This document shows positions 7,842 to 16,324 of a DNA stretch of 64,000 nt, one piece after another. Positions within the stretch are counted from its first letter, which is position 1; each line of letters begins with the position of its first letter. A model generated the notes under the pieces. That model did not search any database and had not been told where the DNA came from. It saw only the letters and a program-made list of their open reading frames with translations. The translations under genes and the position numbers were made by a program. This DNA comes from RGIG6374 sp045600965. GTDB lineage: Bacteria; Bacteroidota; Bacteroidia; Bacteroidales; UBA932. The DNA lies in NCBI GenBank assembly GCA_045600965.1, contig JAZRYW010000043.1, forward strand, positions 1 to 64,000. The letters run 5' to 3'.

Positions 7842-9470
7842 ATGAAACTCAATAGAATATTTTTCGCAATATTGGCCGGAGCCGCAACAGTTGCCTGCTC
7901 CGACATCGAGAGCCTTGTACCGGAAGGCGGTACCCTCCTTCAGTCTCAGGTGCAGGAAACCAATGCTCTTGTTCCCTCACGTGCGGAAGCATTGTTCAAT
8001 GGTATGTTCACAAACATCGGCAAGCCCACTTTGATGTACACCAACCCCGATGACTGGCAGTTCCTTATGATCAACTTCTGCAACGACCTCGAAGGCGCTG
8101 ACGCAACCATCGCCGACAGCGGATACAACTGGTTCAGCGTATGCGGTGAATACTCATCCCGCAACGCAAACTACCGTAATCCCTATATCCGTTACCGTGC
8201 ACCTTACAAGTTGATTGCCGACGCCAACACTTTCATCGCAGGTTACGACCTTGAGACCGCTGACGATCACGCAATGAACCTTGTCGCCCAGGCAAACGTT
8301 CTCCGCGCATACGCTTACCTTTCACTCGCTCCCTCATTCCAGTTCGGTTACAGAGTGGATCCTGAAGCGCCCTGCATTCCCATCGTAGATGAAAACACCG
8401 CTGACGTTACCGACAACCCCAGGGCTTCGATGAAGGAAATCTACGGCAAGATCGTCGAATATCTCGACTATGCAATCGAAATCCTTGACAAGACCACTGA
8501 AAAGCGTTCAACAAAGGCTTACATCGACAAGTCCGTGGCTCACGGTCTCCGTGCCCGCGCATTCCTTGCAATGGGTGAATGGGACAAGGCTCTTGCCGAT
8601 GCAAAGACAGCGGCTGAAGGCTACACTCCCGCCACAATAGCTGAAGTTTCAAAGCCCAGCTTTATGGACATCAGCGAACACAACTGGATCTGGGGATATG
8701 ATATGACCGTCGACGTAGCTGGAATCTATCCTTATGCTACCACTTCCGGCTGGCTCCGTTCATTCTCATCCAATGCATATGCGCCTGCCTGCCAGGTTTA
8801 CACAGAAATCAACAAGGACCTCTACGATCTCATCCCCGAAAGCGACGTCCGCAAGGGCTGGTGGGTTGACGAGAATCTCTACTCTCCCAACATCGAGGGA
8901 ATGACCTGGCCCGGCTGCACACCTCCAGACGTTGCACACGCATCTGATGGCGGTGACTCCAAGCTTCCTTTCACTCCTTACACCAACGTCAAGTTCGGAT
9001 GCTACACCGTAGGTACCGTAACCAACGATGAGGACACCCCTCTTATGCGTGTTGAGGAAATGATACTCATCCAGGCAGAATGTCTCGCAAATCTGGGACA
9101 GGAGAGCGAAGCAAGGAACGTTCTCGAAGGTTTCGTAAAGACTTACCGCAACCCCGAGTATGATTCCAAGGCCACTTCCCGCAACCTGCTCGACGAAATC
9201 TGGTTCCAGCGCCGCGTCGAACTCTGGGGTGAAGGCTTCTTCGTACCCGATTCACGCCGTCTCAACAAGCCTGTCGTAAGGTTCCACCCCGGCCGTGAGA
9301 ACAACGTTGCCACCAACTTCCGTTTCAACCTCGCTGCTGACGACCCCTGGCTCCGTATGCGCTTCCCTCAGACTGAGATGGACACCAACTTCGGTATCGT
9401 GGACAATACTGGCGGACATCAGCCCGTCATTGACCAGAACCCTGAACTTCTTGACGGTGTTACCGATTAA
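7842..9470 (+). CDS. SusD/RagB-type outer-membrane nutrient-binding lipoprotein
   Basis: The 542-residue product begins with a lipoprotein signal, MKLNRIFFAILAGAATVACS, with the lipid-modified Cys at 19. The TPR-like helical SusD core follows: ANVLRAYAYLSLA (near residue 150), HGLRARAFLAMGEWDKALADA (near residue 234), and the C-terminal RVEEMILIQAECLANLG. The late stretch DEIWFQRRVELWGEG is highly typical of SusD. It is a cell-surface lid that captures ligand for the SusC barrel encoded just upstream. The gene is co-operonic with susC and a third lipoprotein gene. The family is certain; the ligand is unknown. Confidence 0.95.
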   Translation: MKLNRIFFAILAGAATVACSDIESLVPEGGTLLQSQVQETNALVPSRAEALFNGMFTNIGKPTLMYTNPDDWQFLMINFCNDLEGADATIADSGYNWFSVCGEYSSRNANYRNPYIRYRAPYKLIADANTFIAGYDLETADDHAMNLVAQANVLRAYAYLSLAPSFQFGYRVDPEAPCIPIVDENTADVTDNPRASMKEIYGKIVEYLDYAIEILDKTTEKRSTKAYIDKSVAHGLRARAFLAMGEWDKALADAKTAAEGYTPATIAEVSKPSFMDISEHNWIWGYDMTVDVAGIYPYATTSGWLRSFSSNAYAPACQVYTEINKDLYDLIPESDVRKGWWVDENLYSPNIEGMTWPGCTPPDVAHASDGGDSKLPFTPYTNVKFGCYTVGTVTNDEDTPLMRVEEMILIQAECLANLGQESEARNVLEGFVKTYRNPEYDSKATSRNLLDEIWFQRRVELWGEGFFVPDSRRLNKPVVRFHPGRENNVATNFRFNLAADDPWLRMRFPQTEMDTNFGIVDNTGGHQPVIDQNPELLDGVTD

Positions 9471-9491
9471 TAACCTATAAATTGAAAAGAT

Positions 9492-10331
9492 ATGAAAGGT
9501 TTAAAATACATATTCATTCTTACGGCACTGTTCGCATTTGCGTCCTGCCAGGAAGAGTCGGCACCCTATGAACCCGGCAACCCCATCAACAAGGAAGGCA
9601 ACAATGTCTATTTCTCAGAGGAGAATCCTTCTTCCTACACTCTCACTCTTGCTGACAACCAGTTTACCGTTGTTATAGAGCGTGAGAATGATGACAAGGC
9701 GATCTCCGTTCCCCTTACATATTTCTCAGAGACCTCGGGCATTTTCGACGGCCCCAAGACCGTTGATTTCGGAGCCGGCGAGACTTCCAAGGAAATCTCC
9801 GTTCTTTTCCAGAATGCCGACCCGTTCGAGAAATACAATATTCAGATTTCGATTCCCGAAGAATTCACCAACCAGTACAAGGATCAGCCTGCATACCCCA
9901 TTTTCAAGGCATCCGTGATTCAGGAAGACTACGCTCCCTTCAAGACCGGTTACTACTTCGACTATTTCTGGTATGAAGACGGTTGGGATCAGGTTCTTGA
10001 ATATTCCGCTATGCTCGACAAGTATCGTCTGAGAGACGTATGGGAAGTGGGCGCTGACTTCACCTTCTCCTGGGACGGTGACCAGACTTTCGCTTTCGAC
10101 GCTTCCAAGATACCCACCGGTATCAACCACAGCAGCTACGGTCTCATTTCAGCCGGTCCTTCCGCTGACAACTGCGCATATGCAGCTGATGCCGCAACCG
10201 TTGAAAGATATGATAATGCTGTCTTCGGCGGAACCGTATGCGGCGCATCGCACGCAATCTACTTCGCATTCACCTGGACTGTATCCGCAGGATCATTCGG
10301 TGACTACTACAATGCATTCTATTTCGACTAG
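9492..10331 (+). CDS. Surface lipoprotein of the SusCD operon, function unknown
   Basis: The 279-residue protein starts MKGLKYIFILTALFAFASCQ, a clear lipoprotein signal with Cys 19. Residues about 38-140 form a beta-rich region that looks like a Calx-beta or immunoglobulin-like fold (VYFSEENPSSYTLTL, then ISVPLTYFSETSG). The rest is rich in Tyr, Trp and Phe (YYFDYFWYEDGWDQ), as in ligand-binding surface proteins. It lies 21 bases after susD and before the operon terminator, the place usually occupied by SusE/F-like surface binding proteins. That role is an inference from position; I do not recognise a named family. Confidence 0.8.
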   Translation: MKGLKYIFILTALFAFASCQEESAPYEPGNPINKEGNNVYFSEENPSSYTLTLADNQFTVVIERENDDKAISVPLTYFSETSGIFDGPKTVDFGAGETSKEISVLFQNADPFEKYNIQISIPEEFTNQYKDQPAYPIFKASVIQEDYAPFKTGYYFDYFWYEDGWDQVLEYSAMLDKYRLRDVWEVGADFTFSWDGDQTFAFDASKIPTGINHSSYGLISAGPSADNCAYAADAATVERYDNAVFGGTVCGASHAIYFAFTWTVSAGSFGDYYNAFYFD

Positions 10332-10344
10332 AAATGTCAATAAC

Positions 10345-10381
10345 AAAAGAGGCGGCCTTTGCGGCCGCCTCTTTTTTTTTA
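10345..10381 (+). terminator. Rho-independent terminator of the susCD operon
   Basis: AGAGGCGGCC and GGCCGCCTCT form a perfect 10-bp stem around TTTGC, followed by an unbroken run of T. It lies 16 bases after the third gene of the operon. Confidence 0.93.
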
Positions 10382-10411
10382 TGCTATTTTGGAGTATATT
10401 TGCATATATTC

Positions 10412-10485
10412 AAGTTTGGCAAGTTCTCACTTCATTTTGACTGTCAACGATATAAGTCTTTCTTAAAAAATAACTTGGTAATCTT
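10412..10485 (+). repeat. Dispersed inverted repeat, family C, copy 1 (decayed)
   Basis: AAGTTTGGCAAGTT (10412-10425) is matched by an imperfect reverse complement AACTTGGTAATCTT (10472-10485, three mismatches). The interior CACTTCATTTTGACTGTCAA is nearly the same as in copy 2 at 27859-27917; over 46 aligned bases I count about eight differences. Copy 1 also carries about 15 extra bases before its right arm, and it overlaps the left arm of the family B element. Confidence 0.65.
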
Positions 10486-10604
10486 TATGAGTCTTGTTTC
10501 GTCCTTTGAATTTGTCATTCAGTCACGTAGCCCGCTACGCTCCTTCATTTCGCATTCAAAATCCATAAACAATCCTTCATAAATCTTTTACCAACTTATT
10601 TTTT
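10465..10604 (+). repeat. 140-bp element with terminal inverted repeats and the conserved hairpin core (family B)
   Basis: The arms AAAAAATAACTTGGTAA (10465-10481) and TTACCAACTTATTTTTT (10588-10604) are inverted with one mismatch. An inner pair TTTGAAT / ATTCAAA encloses a core at 10520-10546: CAGTCA, the stem CGTAG-CCCG-CTACG, then CTCCTTC. The same flanks surround a different but still paired stem in the two family A elements. No gene lies here; the element fills most of the gap between the susCD terminator and the next lipoprotein gene. Confidence 0.75.
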
Positions 10605-10626
10605 CATCATTCATAACCCTTTCGAG

Positions 10627-11538
10627 ATGAAGGCAGGTCACATAATCATATCGGCCATCGCCGTCGCAGCCCTGGCTTTGCCGCTTTCCTGCAATATGCA
10701 GCAGGAGGAGCAGGTCTCTCTGATCCCTTACGCCGAGTCGGCTCTGCGTGATTCTTCTTCCGTGGCATATCTCCATCTGGAGAATTTCCCCCGCAACACG
10801 GCCGTGCTTCCGATAGGCATATTTGACTGCTCGGACGACGCGCTTATGGTGCTTGAGCAGCTTCTTACCTGCGACCTGTTCGACAACATCACCGCTGAGG
10901 AGAAGCCTGACGGCATAGCCGATTTCGCCGGCGAGCATTTCCAGTTGCTCCTCGATGTGGCAAACGCCCCCTACGAGGGCTATGTCCGTCACGCCAGGAC
11001 GGCATTCCTGCGTGAACTCGCGGTGCGCGACGCGGCTTTTCTGCTCGGGACGGTGTGCTACGTGAACAATCTTGAGGAAACCCCCTGGGGGAGCAAGAAC
11101 CCCTGCAAGATTATCGTTTCCGTACCGGAAGTCAACCTGACATACGGCTCGGCGGACGTGCGCAACCTCCTCAAGAAAAGCGCAACGGGGGTTGAACTGT
11201 TGACGGTCACACACTCTTCCGACACCTTGAAGATGCTGGATGACATAGCCAGAAGGACATACCGGAGCCTGAGGGGAAATCACAACCTGGCTCTCCGCAC
11301 CACGGAACAGCGTCTGGAATTCTTCATCACAGAGCCTTCCGGGCAGTTGCCGGCTGACGCTGCGGACAGTCTCGGGTTCTACACCGACCTTTTCAAATAT
11401 TCACGTGACGACGCATCCGGCGAAGTCACTTTCAAGCAGGTGCCCGCAACTTTCCGGAACGTTGATGTCAATGCCATCGACGCCCTTTCCGAAAGGTTCC
11501 CGGCATCCTCAGAACTTATCCTGAAATCACTGAACTGA
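10627..11538 (+). CDS. Hypothetical lipoprotein, function unknown
   Basis: The 303-residue protein has a lipoprotein signal ending ALPLSC, with the lipid-modified Cys at about 22, and no other recognisable motif. The mature part is a mixed alpha/beta sequence with one Cys pair region (LTCDLF, GTVCYV) and no transmembrane helix. Its stop codon is one base before the start of the exonuclease gene, so the two are cotranscribed. That pairing does not reveal a function, because one product is exported and the other cytoplasmic. I do not recognise the family. Confidence 0.8.
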   Translation: MKAGHIIISAIAVAALALPLSCNMQQEEQVSLIPYAESALRDSSSVAYLHLENFPRNTAVLPIGIFDCSDDALMVLEQLLTCDLFDNITAEEKPDGIADFAGEHFQLLLDVANAPYEGYVRHARTAFLRELAVRDAAFLLGTVCYVNNLEETPWGSKNPCKIIVSVPEVNLTYGSADVRNLLKKSATGVELLTVTHSSDTLKMLDDIARRTYRSLRGNHNLALRTTEQRLEFFITEPSGQLPADAADSLGFYTDLFKYSRDDASGEVTFKQVPATFRNVDVNAIDALSERFPASSELILKSLN

Positions 11539-11539
11539 T

Positions 11540-12373
11540 ATGTTTCCTGAAAGTATATCCGCTGAAGAGATAGAGCAGCTTCCATTGAGGGCGTTCGAAG
11601 GCCCGATCACCGTAATATCCGAAAAAGGAGAGGATTACGCGGAAGCGATAGACTACCTCTCGGCGCAGAAGATCATAGGGTTCGACACCGAGACGAAACC
11701 TTCCTTCGCGCAGGGGGCGTCCCACAACAAGGTGGCTCTCCTGCAGCTCAGCGGGAAGGACAAGGCATACCTCTTCCGTCTCCACCAGATCGGACTTACC
11801 AATGAAGTGCTCAAAATTCTTTCAGACCCCGATATCCTCAAGATAGGCGCCGCCGTGGCAGACGATGTGAGGGGCCTTGCAAAGCATACGAAATTTCCTC
11901 CGAGAGGGTTTGTCGACCTGCAGATACTCTCCCAGCACTACGGCATCAAGGACAAGAGTGTCAAGAAGATGGCAGCCATAATATTGGGGATCAAGGTTTC
12001 CAAGGCGCAGCAGCTTTCCAACTGGGAAGCCCGCGTACTGTCGGGAGCTCAGCTCAAATATGCCGCCACCGATGCCTGGGTGTGCCTTGAGATGTATGAG
12101 GCTCTTCTGAAGTGCGAGAAGACCGTCTCCGAGGAGGAGGCTCTGAAGATGCCCGCGCTCGTGGTGCCCCGCGAGCCCAGGCCCAAGCGTCCGCCCCAGC
12201 CGCAGAACCCCCAGCGCACGCCGGAAGAGAAGAAGGCCATCGCCACAAAGAAACGCCGCGAGCGCCGCAAGAGGGCGAAGATTCGCAAGCGGGAGGCTGA
12301 AAGGGCAGCCGCCGCAGCATCCGCCGCCGCTGTGACCATACAGGAAGTGCTGGACTATTCACAAAAGGACTGA
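11540..12373 (+). CDS. 3'-5' exonuclease, RNase D-like DEDD family, with basic tail
   Basis: Residues about 20-195 of 277 match the DEDD exonuclease fold: the first motif IGFDTETKPSF supplies Asp and Glu, and the late YAATDAWVCLEMYEAL supplies the Tyr and final Asp of the DEDDy class. After residue 205 comes a Pro-rich linker and a strongly basic segment (KKRRERRKRAKIRKRE), then Ala-rich sequence; such a tail suits RNA binding. It probably trims structured RNA or DNA ends in the cytoplasm. It is shorter than RNase D because it lacks the HRDC domains. It lies 5 bases ahead of rlmI, which fits an RNA-related role. Confidence 0.88.
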   Translation: MFPESISAEEIEQLPLRAFEGPITVISEKGEDYAEAIDYLSAQKIIGFDTETKPSFAQGASHNKVALLQLSGKDKAYLFRLHQIGLTNEVLKILSDPDILKIGAAVADDVRGLAKHTKFPPRGFVDLQILSQHYGIKDKSVKKMAAIILGIKVSKAQQLSNWEARVLSGAQLKYAATDAWVCLEMYEALLKCEKTVSEEEALKMPALVVPREPRPKRPPQPQNPQRTPEEKKAIATKKRRERRKRAKIRKREAERAAAAASAAAVTIQEVLDYSQKD

Positions 12374-12377
12374 CACT

Positions 12378-13577
12378 ATGGCCGCTGCCAGGATATTTCT
12401 CAGGAAGGGCAGGGAAGAGGCCCTGCTGCGTTTCCATCCCTGGGTGTTCTCAGGCGCAGTGGAGCGCGTCGAAGGCAATCCGTCGGAGGGCGACATAGTA
12501 TGCGTGTATTCGCACGGAGGCTCTTTTCTTGCCACCGGCCACTACCAGGTAGGCAGCATTGCCGTAAGGGTGCTGAGCTTTGACAGCGAAGCCCTTCTGC
12601 CCGATTTCTGGGAGCAGAAGCTATCCGCCGCCCTGCAGGCCCGCAGGACCCTGCTTCTTGACGGAAGCGCCGACACAAGCTGCTACCGCCTCGTGCACGG
12701 AGAAGGTGACTCCCTCCCGGGCCTTATTGTGGATTACTACGACGGCACGGCCGTCCTGCAGGCTCATTCGGCCGGCATGTTCAGGTCGAGGGAGCGCATT
12801 GCCGCATCTCTCAGGGAGATATACGGCGACCGGCTTGAGGCCGTCTACGACAAGAGTTCATCCACCGCGCCGTTCAAGGCGGGGCTTGACCTTCACGACG
12901 GATACATCTGGAAGCGCAACGGGGCCTCTCCGTCCGAAGGGACCGTCCTGGAGAACGGGCACAAGTTCATAGTCAACTGGGCTGAAGGCCAGAAGACGGG
13001 ATTCTTCCTCGACCAGAGGGAGAACCGCGCGCTGGTAGGTAAATATGCTGCCGGACACCGAGTGCTGAACCTTTTCTGCTATACGGGCGGATTCTCGATA
13101 TACGCGCTCGCCCAGGGAGCCCTGAGCGTCGATTCCGTGGACAGTTCGTCCAGGGCTATGGAGATGGTGGACCGCAACGTAGCCGTCAACGGACTTGATG
13201 CGGCGCGCCATCACGGCTACTGCTGCGATGCAATCGATTTCCTGAAGGAATCGCCCGACGGCGCCTATGACCTTATGATAGTTGACCCGCCCGCATTCGC
13301 CAAGCACCGCGGAGCCCTGGACAATGCCCTCAGGGCGTATCAACGTCTGAACGCGGCCGCAATTTCAAGAATCGCCCCCGGCGGGCTGATCTTCACATAC
13401 AGCTGCTCGCAGGTTGTAGACCGCAATGCGTTCGCCCTTGCCGTGTTCTCTGCCGCCGCATCGGTCGGCCGCCACGTAAGAACACTCGACAGGCTCAACC
13501 AGCCTGCCGACCATCCGGTCAGTATCTTCCATCCGGAAGGGGAATATCTTAAAGGGCTGCTGCTCTACGTGGAGTAG
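12378..13577 (+). CDS. rlmI: 23S rRNA (cytosine-5) methyltransferase RlmI-like
   Basis: This 399-residue enzyme has an N-terminal PUA RNA-binding domain (residues 1-80, with LRFHPWVFSGAVERVEG) and a C-terminal Rossmann methyltransferase. The SAM-binding motif is VLNLFCYTGGFSIYAL (near residue 230), followed by DSVDSSSRAMEM and the catalytic-loop stretch LMIVDPPAFAKH. RlmI adds a methyl group to C5 of cytosine 1962 of 23S rRNA in E. coli; the same target is inferred here. The conserved SCSQ supplies the expected catalytic-site cysteine. It is cotranscribed with the exonuclease upstream and faces a convergent gene 10 bases away. Confidence 0.9.
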   Translation: MAAARIFLRKGREEALLRFHPWVFSGAVERVEGNPSEGDIVCVYSHGGSFLATGHYQVGSIAVRVLSFDSEALLPDFWEQKLSAALQARRTLLLDGSADTSCYRLVHGEGDSLPGLIVDYYDGTAVLQAHSAGMFRSRERIAASLREIYGDRLEAVYDKSSSTAPFKAGLDLHDGYIWKRNGASPSEGTVLENGHKFIVNWAEGQKTGFFLDQRENRALVGKYAAGHRVLNLFCYTGGFSIYALAQGALSVDSVDSSSRAMEMVDRNVAVNGLDAARHHGYCCDAIDFLKESPDGAYDLMIVDPPAFAKHRGALDNALRAYQRLNAAAISRIAPGGLIFTYSCSQVVDRNAFALAVFSAAASVGRHVRTLDRLNQPADHPVSIFHPEGEYLKGLLLYVE

Positions 13578-13586
13578 GGCAGGGGA

Positions 13587-13940
13587 TTACAGTTCTTCGA
13601 AATCCACGTTGGAGAATCCGTGTTCCGGAGTTTCACCACCCCCGGACTGCAGGGATTCTGCGGGCACTCTCTTGCGTATGTACTCGACCACTTCTGAAAG
13701 GCCTTCTGCAAATTTCTCGAAATCCTCCTTGTAGAGGAAGATCTTGTGTTTGTCGTAAGCAAAGCTTCCGTCACGTTCGATACGGCGTTTGCTTTCGGTG
13801 ATGGTGATGTAGTAGTCGTTGCCTTTGGTGGCCTTTACGTCAAAGAAATATGTTCTCTTACCGGCTCTGACGGGTTTGGAGAAAACATCATCCCCGTTTT
13901 TTTCCTGAAAGGCATTCTTGTCGTAATCTTCGTAGTACAT
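13587..13940 (-). CDS. PUR-like DNA/RNA-binding protein (DUF3276)
   Basis: From the ATG at 13940 the product is 117 residues, starting MYYEDYDKNAFQEKNG. The central part (GKRTYFFDVKATKGNDYYITITESKRR, then FAYDKHKIFLYKEDFEKF) has the PUR repeat fold seen in DUF3276 and in the Borrelia PUR protein, which bind single-stranded nucleic acid. The longer frame to 13997 would add residues encoded by the promoter, since TATATTTG stands at 13977-13984. The monocistronic gene points away from nusB and shares its upstream region. Its cellular role is unknown; an RNA-binding regulator is plausible. Confidence 0.85.
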   Translation of the reverse strand: MYYEDYDKNAFQEKNGDDVFSKPVRAGKRTYFFDVKATKGNDYYITITESKRRIERDGSFAYDKHKIFLYKEDFEKFAEGLSEVVEYIRKRVPAESLQSGGGETPEHGFSNVDFEEL

Positions 13941-13976
13941 TGACTGATTATTGATAGTTTTTTCAAATTTCCTACA

Positions 13977-13984
13977 CAAATATA
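13977..13984 (-). promoter_or_regulatory. -7 element of the PUR-protein promoter
   Basis: On the minus strand this reads TATATTTG, matching TAnnTTTG. A minus-strand TTTG at 14008-14011 is 23 bases away, slightly longer than ideal. The ATG is about 36 bases downstream. Confidence 0.5.
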
Positions 13985-14037
13985 AACAATTATGCAATTA
14001 CCTGTTTCAAAACATCCGTTTATGTGCCAAAAATTAT

Positions 14038-14045
14038 TATTTTTG
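14038..14045 (+). promoter_or_regulatory. -7 element of the nusB-yajC-coaE operon promoter
   Basis: TATTTTTG matches TAnnTTTG, 28 bases before the nusB start codon. No good TTTG lies at the expected upstream distance. It is divergent from the PUR-protein promoter. Confidence 0.45.
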
Positions 14046-14073
14046 CTTGATTTTTTGAGATAGTGTATTCGCA

Positions 14074-15018
14074 ATGCTTAACCGCAGAATAATCCGCATA
14101 AAGGTTTTCAAGGAAGTCTTCGCCAATACCGGCAGGATAGACCGGAAAATGGATGCCATCCGTAAGGAATACCTCGATTCCTGCCGCAAGACCAGGGACC
14201 TCTACTATTTTATGATGAATTTCGCCCCGATGCTCAAGGCTGTCGCGGACGAGCGCATAAATGCCGGCCTGGCAAAGTTCAATCCCTCTGATACCGACCT
14301 CAATCCCAACCGCAAGTTCTCCGAAAACCGTGTCTTCGCTCTTCTGTCCGGGGACAGGAACTTCAGCGACTACTGTGCCAGGGAACGCCTCGGCTGGGCC
14401 GACAACGACATACTCGTGCGCAAGATATACAACTCAGTCGTCGAGAGCGACTATTACCGCGAGTATATGGCCTCGGGTGAAAGTTCCCTCGAAGAGGACT
14501 GCCGTCTGATACAGCGCATCTATGTGGAGGAGTTCGAGGACTGCGAAATGCTCGAGGAACTTCTCGAACGTATGTCCGTGATGTGGATGGACGACCTCGG
14601 CTATGTGCTGAACATCATAGTCGGAGTCCTCGACGATGTCGCTTCCACCGGCCGTTTCAACCATCCCGTCGAACTGTTCCCAAGCGAGGCCGCCCGTGAC
14701 TACGGGCTGAAACTTCTTCAGCGCACCCTGCTGGATTACGAACGTCTTGCCGGAGAGGTGGCCGGGAACGTGACCAACTGGGACAAGGACAGGATAGTCA
14801 GCACCGACCTGGCGCTTATCGTGCAGGGGCTTGCCGAGGCCGAGGCCTTCGATGACATCCCGGTCAAGGTGACCATCAACGAATATGTCGAGATCTCCAA
14901 ATACTACAGTACGGCCAAGAGCCGCGTATTCGTGAACGGCCTTCTCGACAGGATGATCCAGGCCCGTCTCGCTTCGGGACAGATAGTCAAGAGCGGACGC
15001 GGACTGCAGGACAGGTAA
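14074..15018 (+). CDS. nusB: Transcription antitermination protein NusB
   Basis: The 314-residue protein opens MLNRRIIRIKVFKEVFA, the Bacteroidota form of NusB, which has a long N-terminal extension over the 140-residue E. coli protein. The all-helical NusB core sits at about residues 190-300, with the characteristic IPVKVTINEYVEISKYYSTAKSRVFVNG near the end. NusB binds BoxA RNA with NusE (S10) to prevent termination in rRNA operons. It heads the conserved Bacteroidota cluster nusB-yajC-YbbR-coaE. The family call is secure; the role of the extra N-terminal helices is not known. Confidence 0.92.
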   Translation: MLNRRIIRIKVFKEVFANTGRIDRKMDAIRKEYLDSCRKTRDLYYFMMNFAPMLKAVADERINAGLAKFNPSDTDLNPNRKFSENRVFALLSGDRNFSDYCARERLGWADNDILVRKIYNSVVESDYYREYMASGESSLEEDCRLIQRIYVEEFEDCEMLEELLERMSVMWMDDLGYVLNIIVGVLDDVASTGRFNHPVELFPSEAARDYGLKLLQRTLLDYERLAGEVAGNVTNWDKDRIVSTDLALIVQGLAEAEAFDDIPVKVTINEYVEISKYYSTAKSRVFVNGLLDRMIQARLASGQIVKSGRGLQDR

Positions 15019-15039
15019 CAATCAATCAAAGACAACGAT

Positions 15040-15354
15040 ATGAATCCTATGGTTTTATTGCAGGCCCAGGGCCAGGCCGCGGCAGGCGGCAGCGGACTGA
15101 GTATGATACTGATGCTCGTCCTCCTTTTCGTGATAATGTATCTCTTTATGATACGTCCCCAGAAGAAGAGACAGAAGGAACTCGACCAGTTCCGCGAATC
15201 ACTCAAGAAGGGTGACAAGATTGTGACCATAGGCGGTATCTATGGCACCGTGGATGAGATCAAGGACAATTCCGTCCTGGTTGTCATCGACAAGGACGTG
15301 AAGATACGCGTGGACAAGTCCGCCGTGCAGAAGGATTTCACCCAGCCTGCATAA
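15040..15354 (+). CDS. yajC: Preprotein translocase subunit YajC
   Basis: The 104-residue protein has one membrane helix at about residues 19-39 (LSMILMLVLLFVIMYLFMI), directly followed by the hallmark RPQKKRQKEL. The soluble domain KKGDKIVTIGGIYGTVDEIKDN and the repeated VVIDKDVKIRVDKSAV complete the family signature. YajC associates with SecDF at the inner membrane and supports protein export. It sits 21 bases after nusB and 9 bases before a YbbR gene, as in other Bacteroidales. Confidence 0.95.
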   Translation: MNPMVLLQAQGQAAAGGSGLSMILMLVLLFVIMYLFMIRPQKKRQKELDQFRESLKKGDKIVTIGGIYGTVDEIKDNSVLVVIDKDVKIRVDKSAVQKDFTQPA

Positions 15355-15363
15355 TCCCGGGCT

Positions 15364-16323
15364 ATGGCTTCCGGAAAGGAGAAGACTTCCACGAAAAAAG
15401 AGAGAGGGCTTGCCGTGCTCTCTCTCTTTATCGCTTTCTTTGTCTGGTTCGTCCACAATATGGCCAGGGAATATCCGTTCCAGTGTCAGTATTCAGTGGA
15501 GATAAGGACCAACATACAGGGGCGCGCCGAGCGCGCCGTGTCCGAAGACCCTCTCTTTGCCCGCGGACACGCTTCCGGGCTCAATATCTTCCTCCAGAGA
15601 ACGCGTCAGGCCGACGCATCCATCACTCTCGACGTGGACGGCAAATATCTTGTCCAGGCCGGGGACGACGTGTTCCATCTTATGCCGGCCGACGTTTATG
15701 ACCTTATAGCAGAGGCCCTCGGCGGTGATATGTCGGTGGATAACCTCCGCAACCAGCCCCTGCGCTTCATCCTTCCTGAGGAAACCTGCAGGACGGTACC
15801 CGTTGAGGTTGATTCGTACATCACCTTGAAGAACCAGTACATACAGGTGAGCGATTTCGTCTGCACCCCTGACTCCGTGACCGTCTATGCGCCTGCCGAA
15901 GTGCTCGACGGCATAACGTCCGTGGCAACTGAGCCCGTCAGGGTGCTGCTCGCGTCAGGCAACCGCTACGGAAACGTGGCCCTCAAGAGGGTGCCTCAGG
16001 CAAGGCTGTCGGCCGGCGAGGTCGCCTGGTCCGTGCAGGTGGAGCGCTATGCGGAGCAGACCTGCATACTTCCGGTCAGCATCACCGGACTGCCGAATGG
16101 CAAGAATATGATAGTGGTCCCCTCAGTGGTCACGGTGACATACCGCCATCTCTTCTCCCAGCATATCGACGAGTCGAAGCTCTCCCTCGAGGTGTCATAC
16201 GACGATTTCATAAAGTCGAATACGAAGAAGATGATTCCGAATTTCCTGCATCCGGGCTACGAACTCTACGACGTTTCATTCGAGCCCCGCATAGTCGACT
16301 GCATACTCACCGATTCGAGATAG
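15364..16323 (+). CDS. YbbR-domain membrane protein (CdaR-like)
   Basis: The 319-residue protein has a basic start, one membrane helix (residues about 15-32, LAVLSLFIAFFVWFVHN), and then extracytoplasmic beta-rich repeats. YbbR-type elements recur, for example VDSYITLKNQYIQVSDFVCTP around residue 150. In Firmicutes, YbbR proteins regulate the diadenylate cyclase CdaA; here there is no cyclase gene adjacent, so that function should not be assumed. The conserved position between yajC and coaE supports the identification. It ends one base before coaE. Confidence 0.82.
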   Translation: MASGKEKTSTKKERGLAVLSLFIAFFVWFVHNMAREYPFQCQYSVEIRTNIQGRAERAVSEDPLFARGHASGLNIFLQRTRQADASITLDVDGKYLVQAGDDVFHLMPADVYDLIAEALGGDMSVDNLRNQPLRFILPEETCRTVPVEVDSYITLKNQYIQVSDFVCTPDSVTVYAPAEVLDGITSVATEPVRVLLASGNRYGNVALKRVPQARLSAGEVAWSVQVERYAEQTCILPVSITGLPNGKNMIVVPSVVTVTYRHLFSQHIDESKLSLEVSYDDFIKSNTKKMIPNFLHPGYELYDVSFEPRIVDCILTDSR

Positions 16324-16324
16324 G

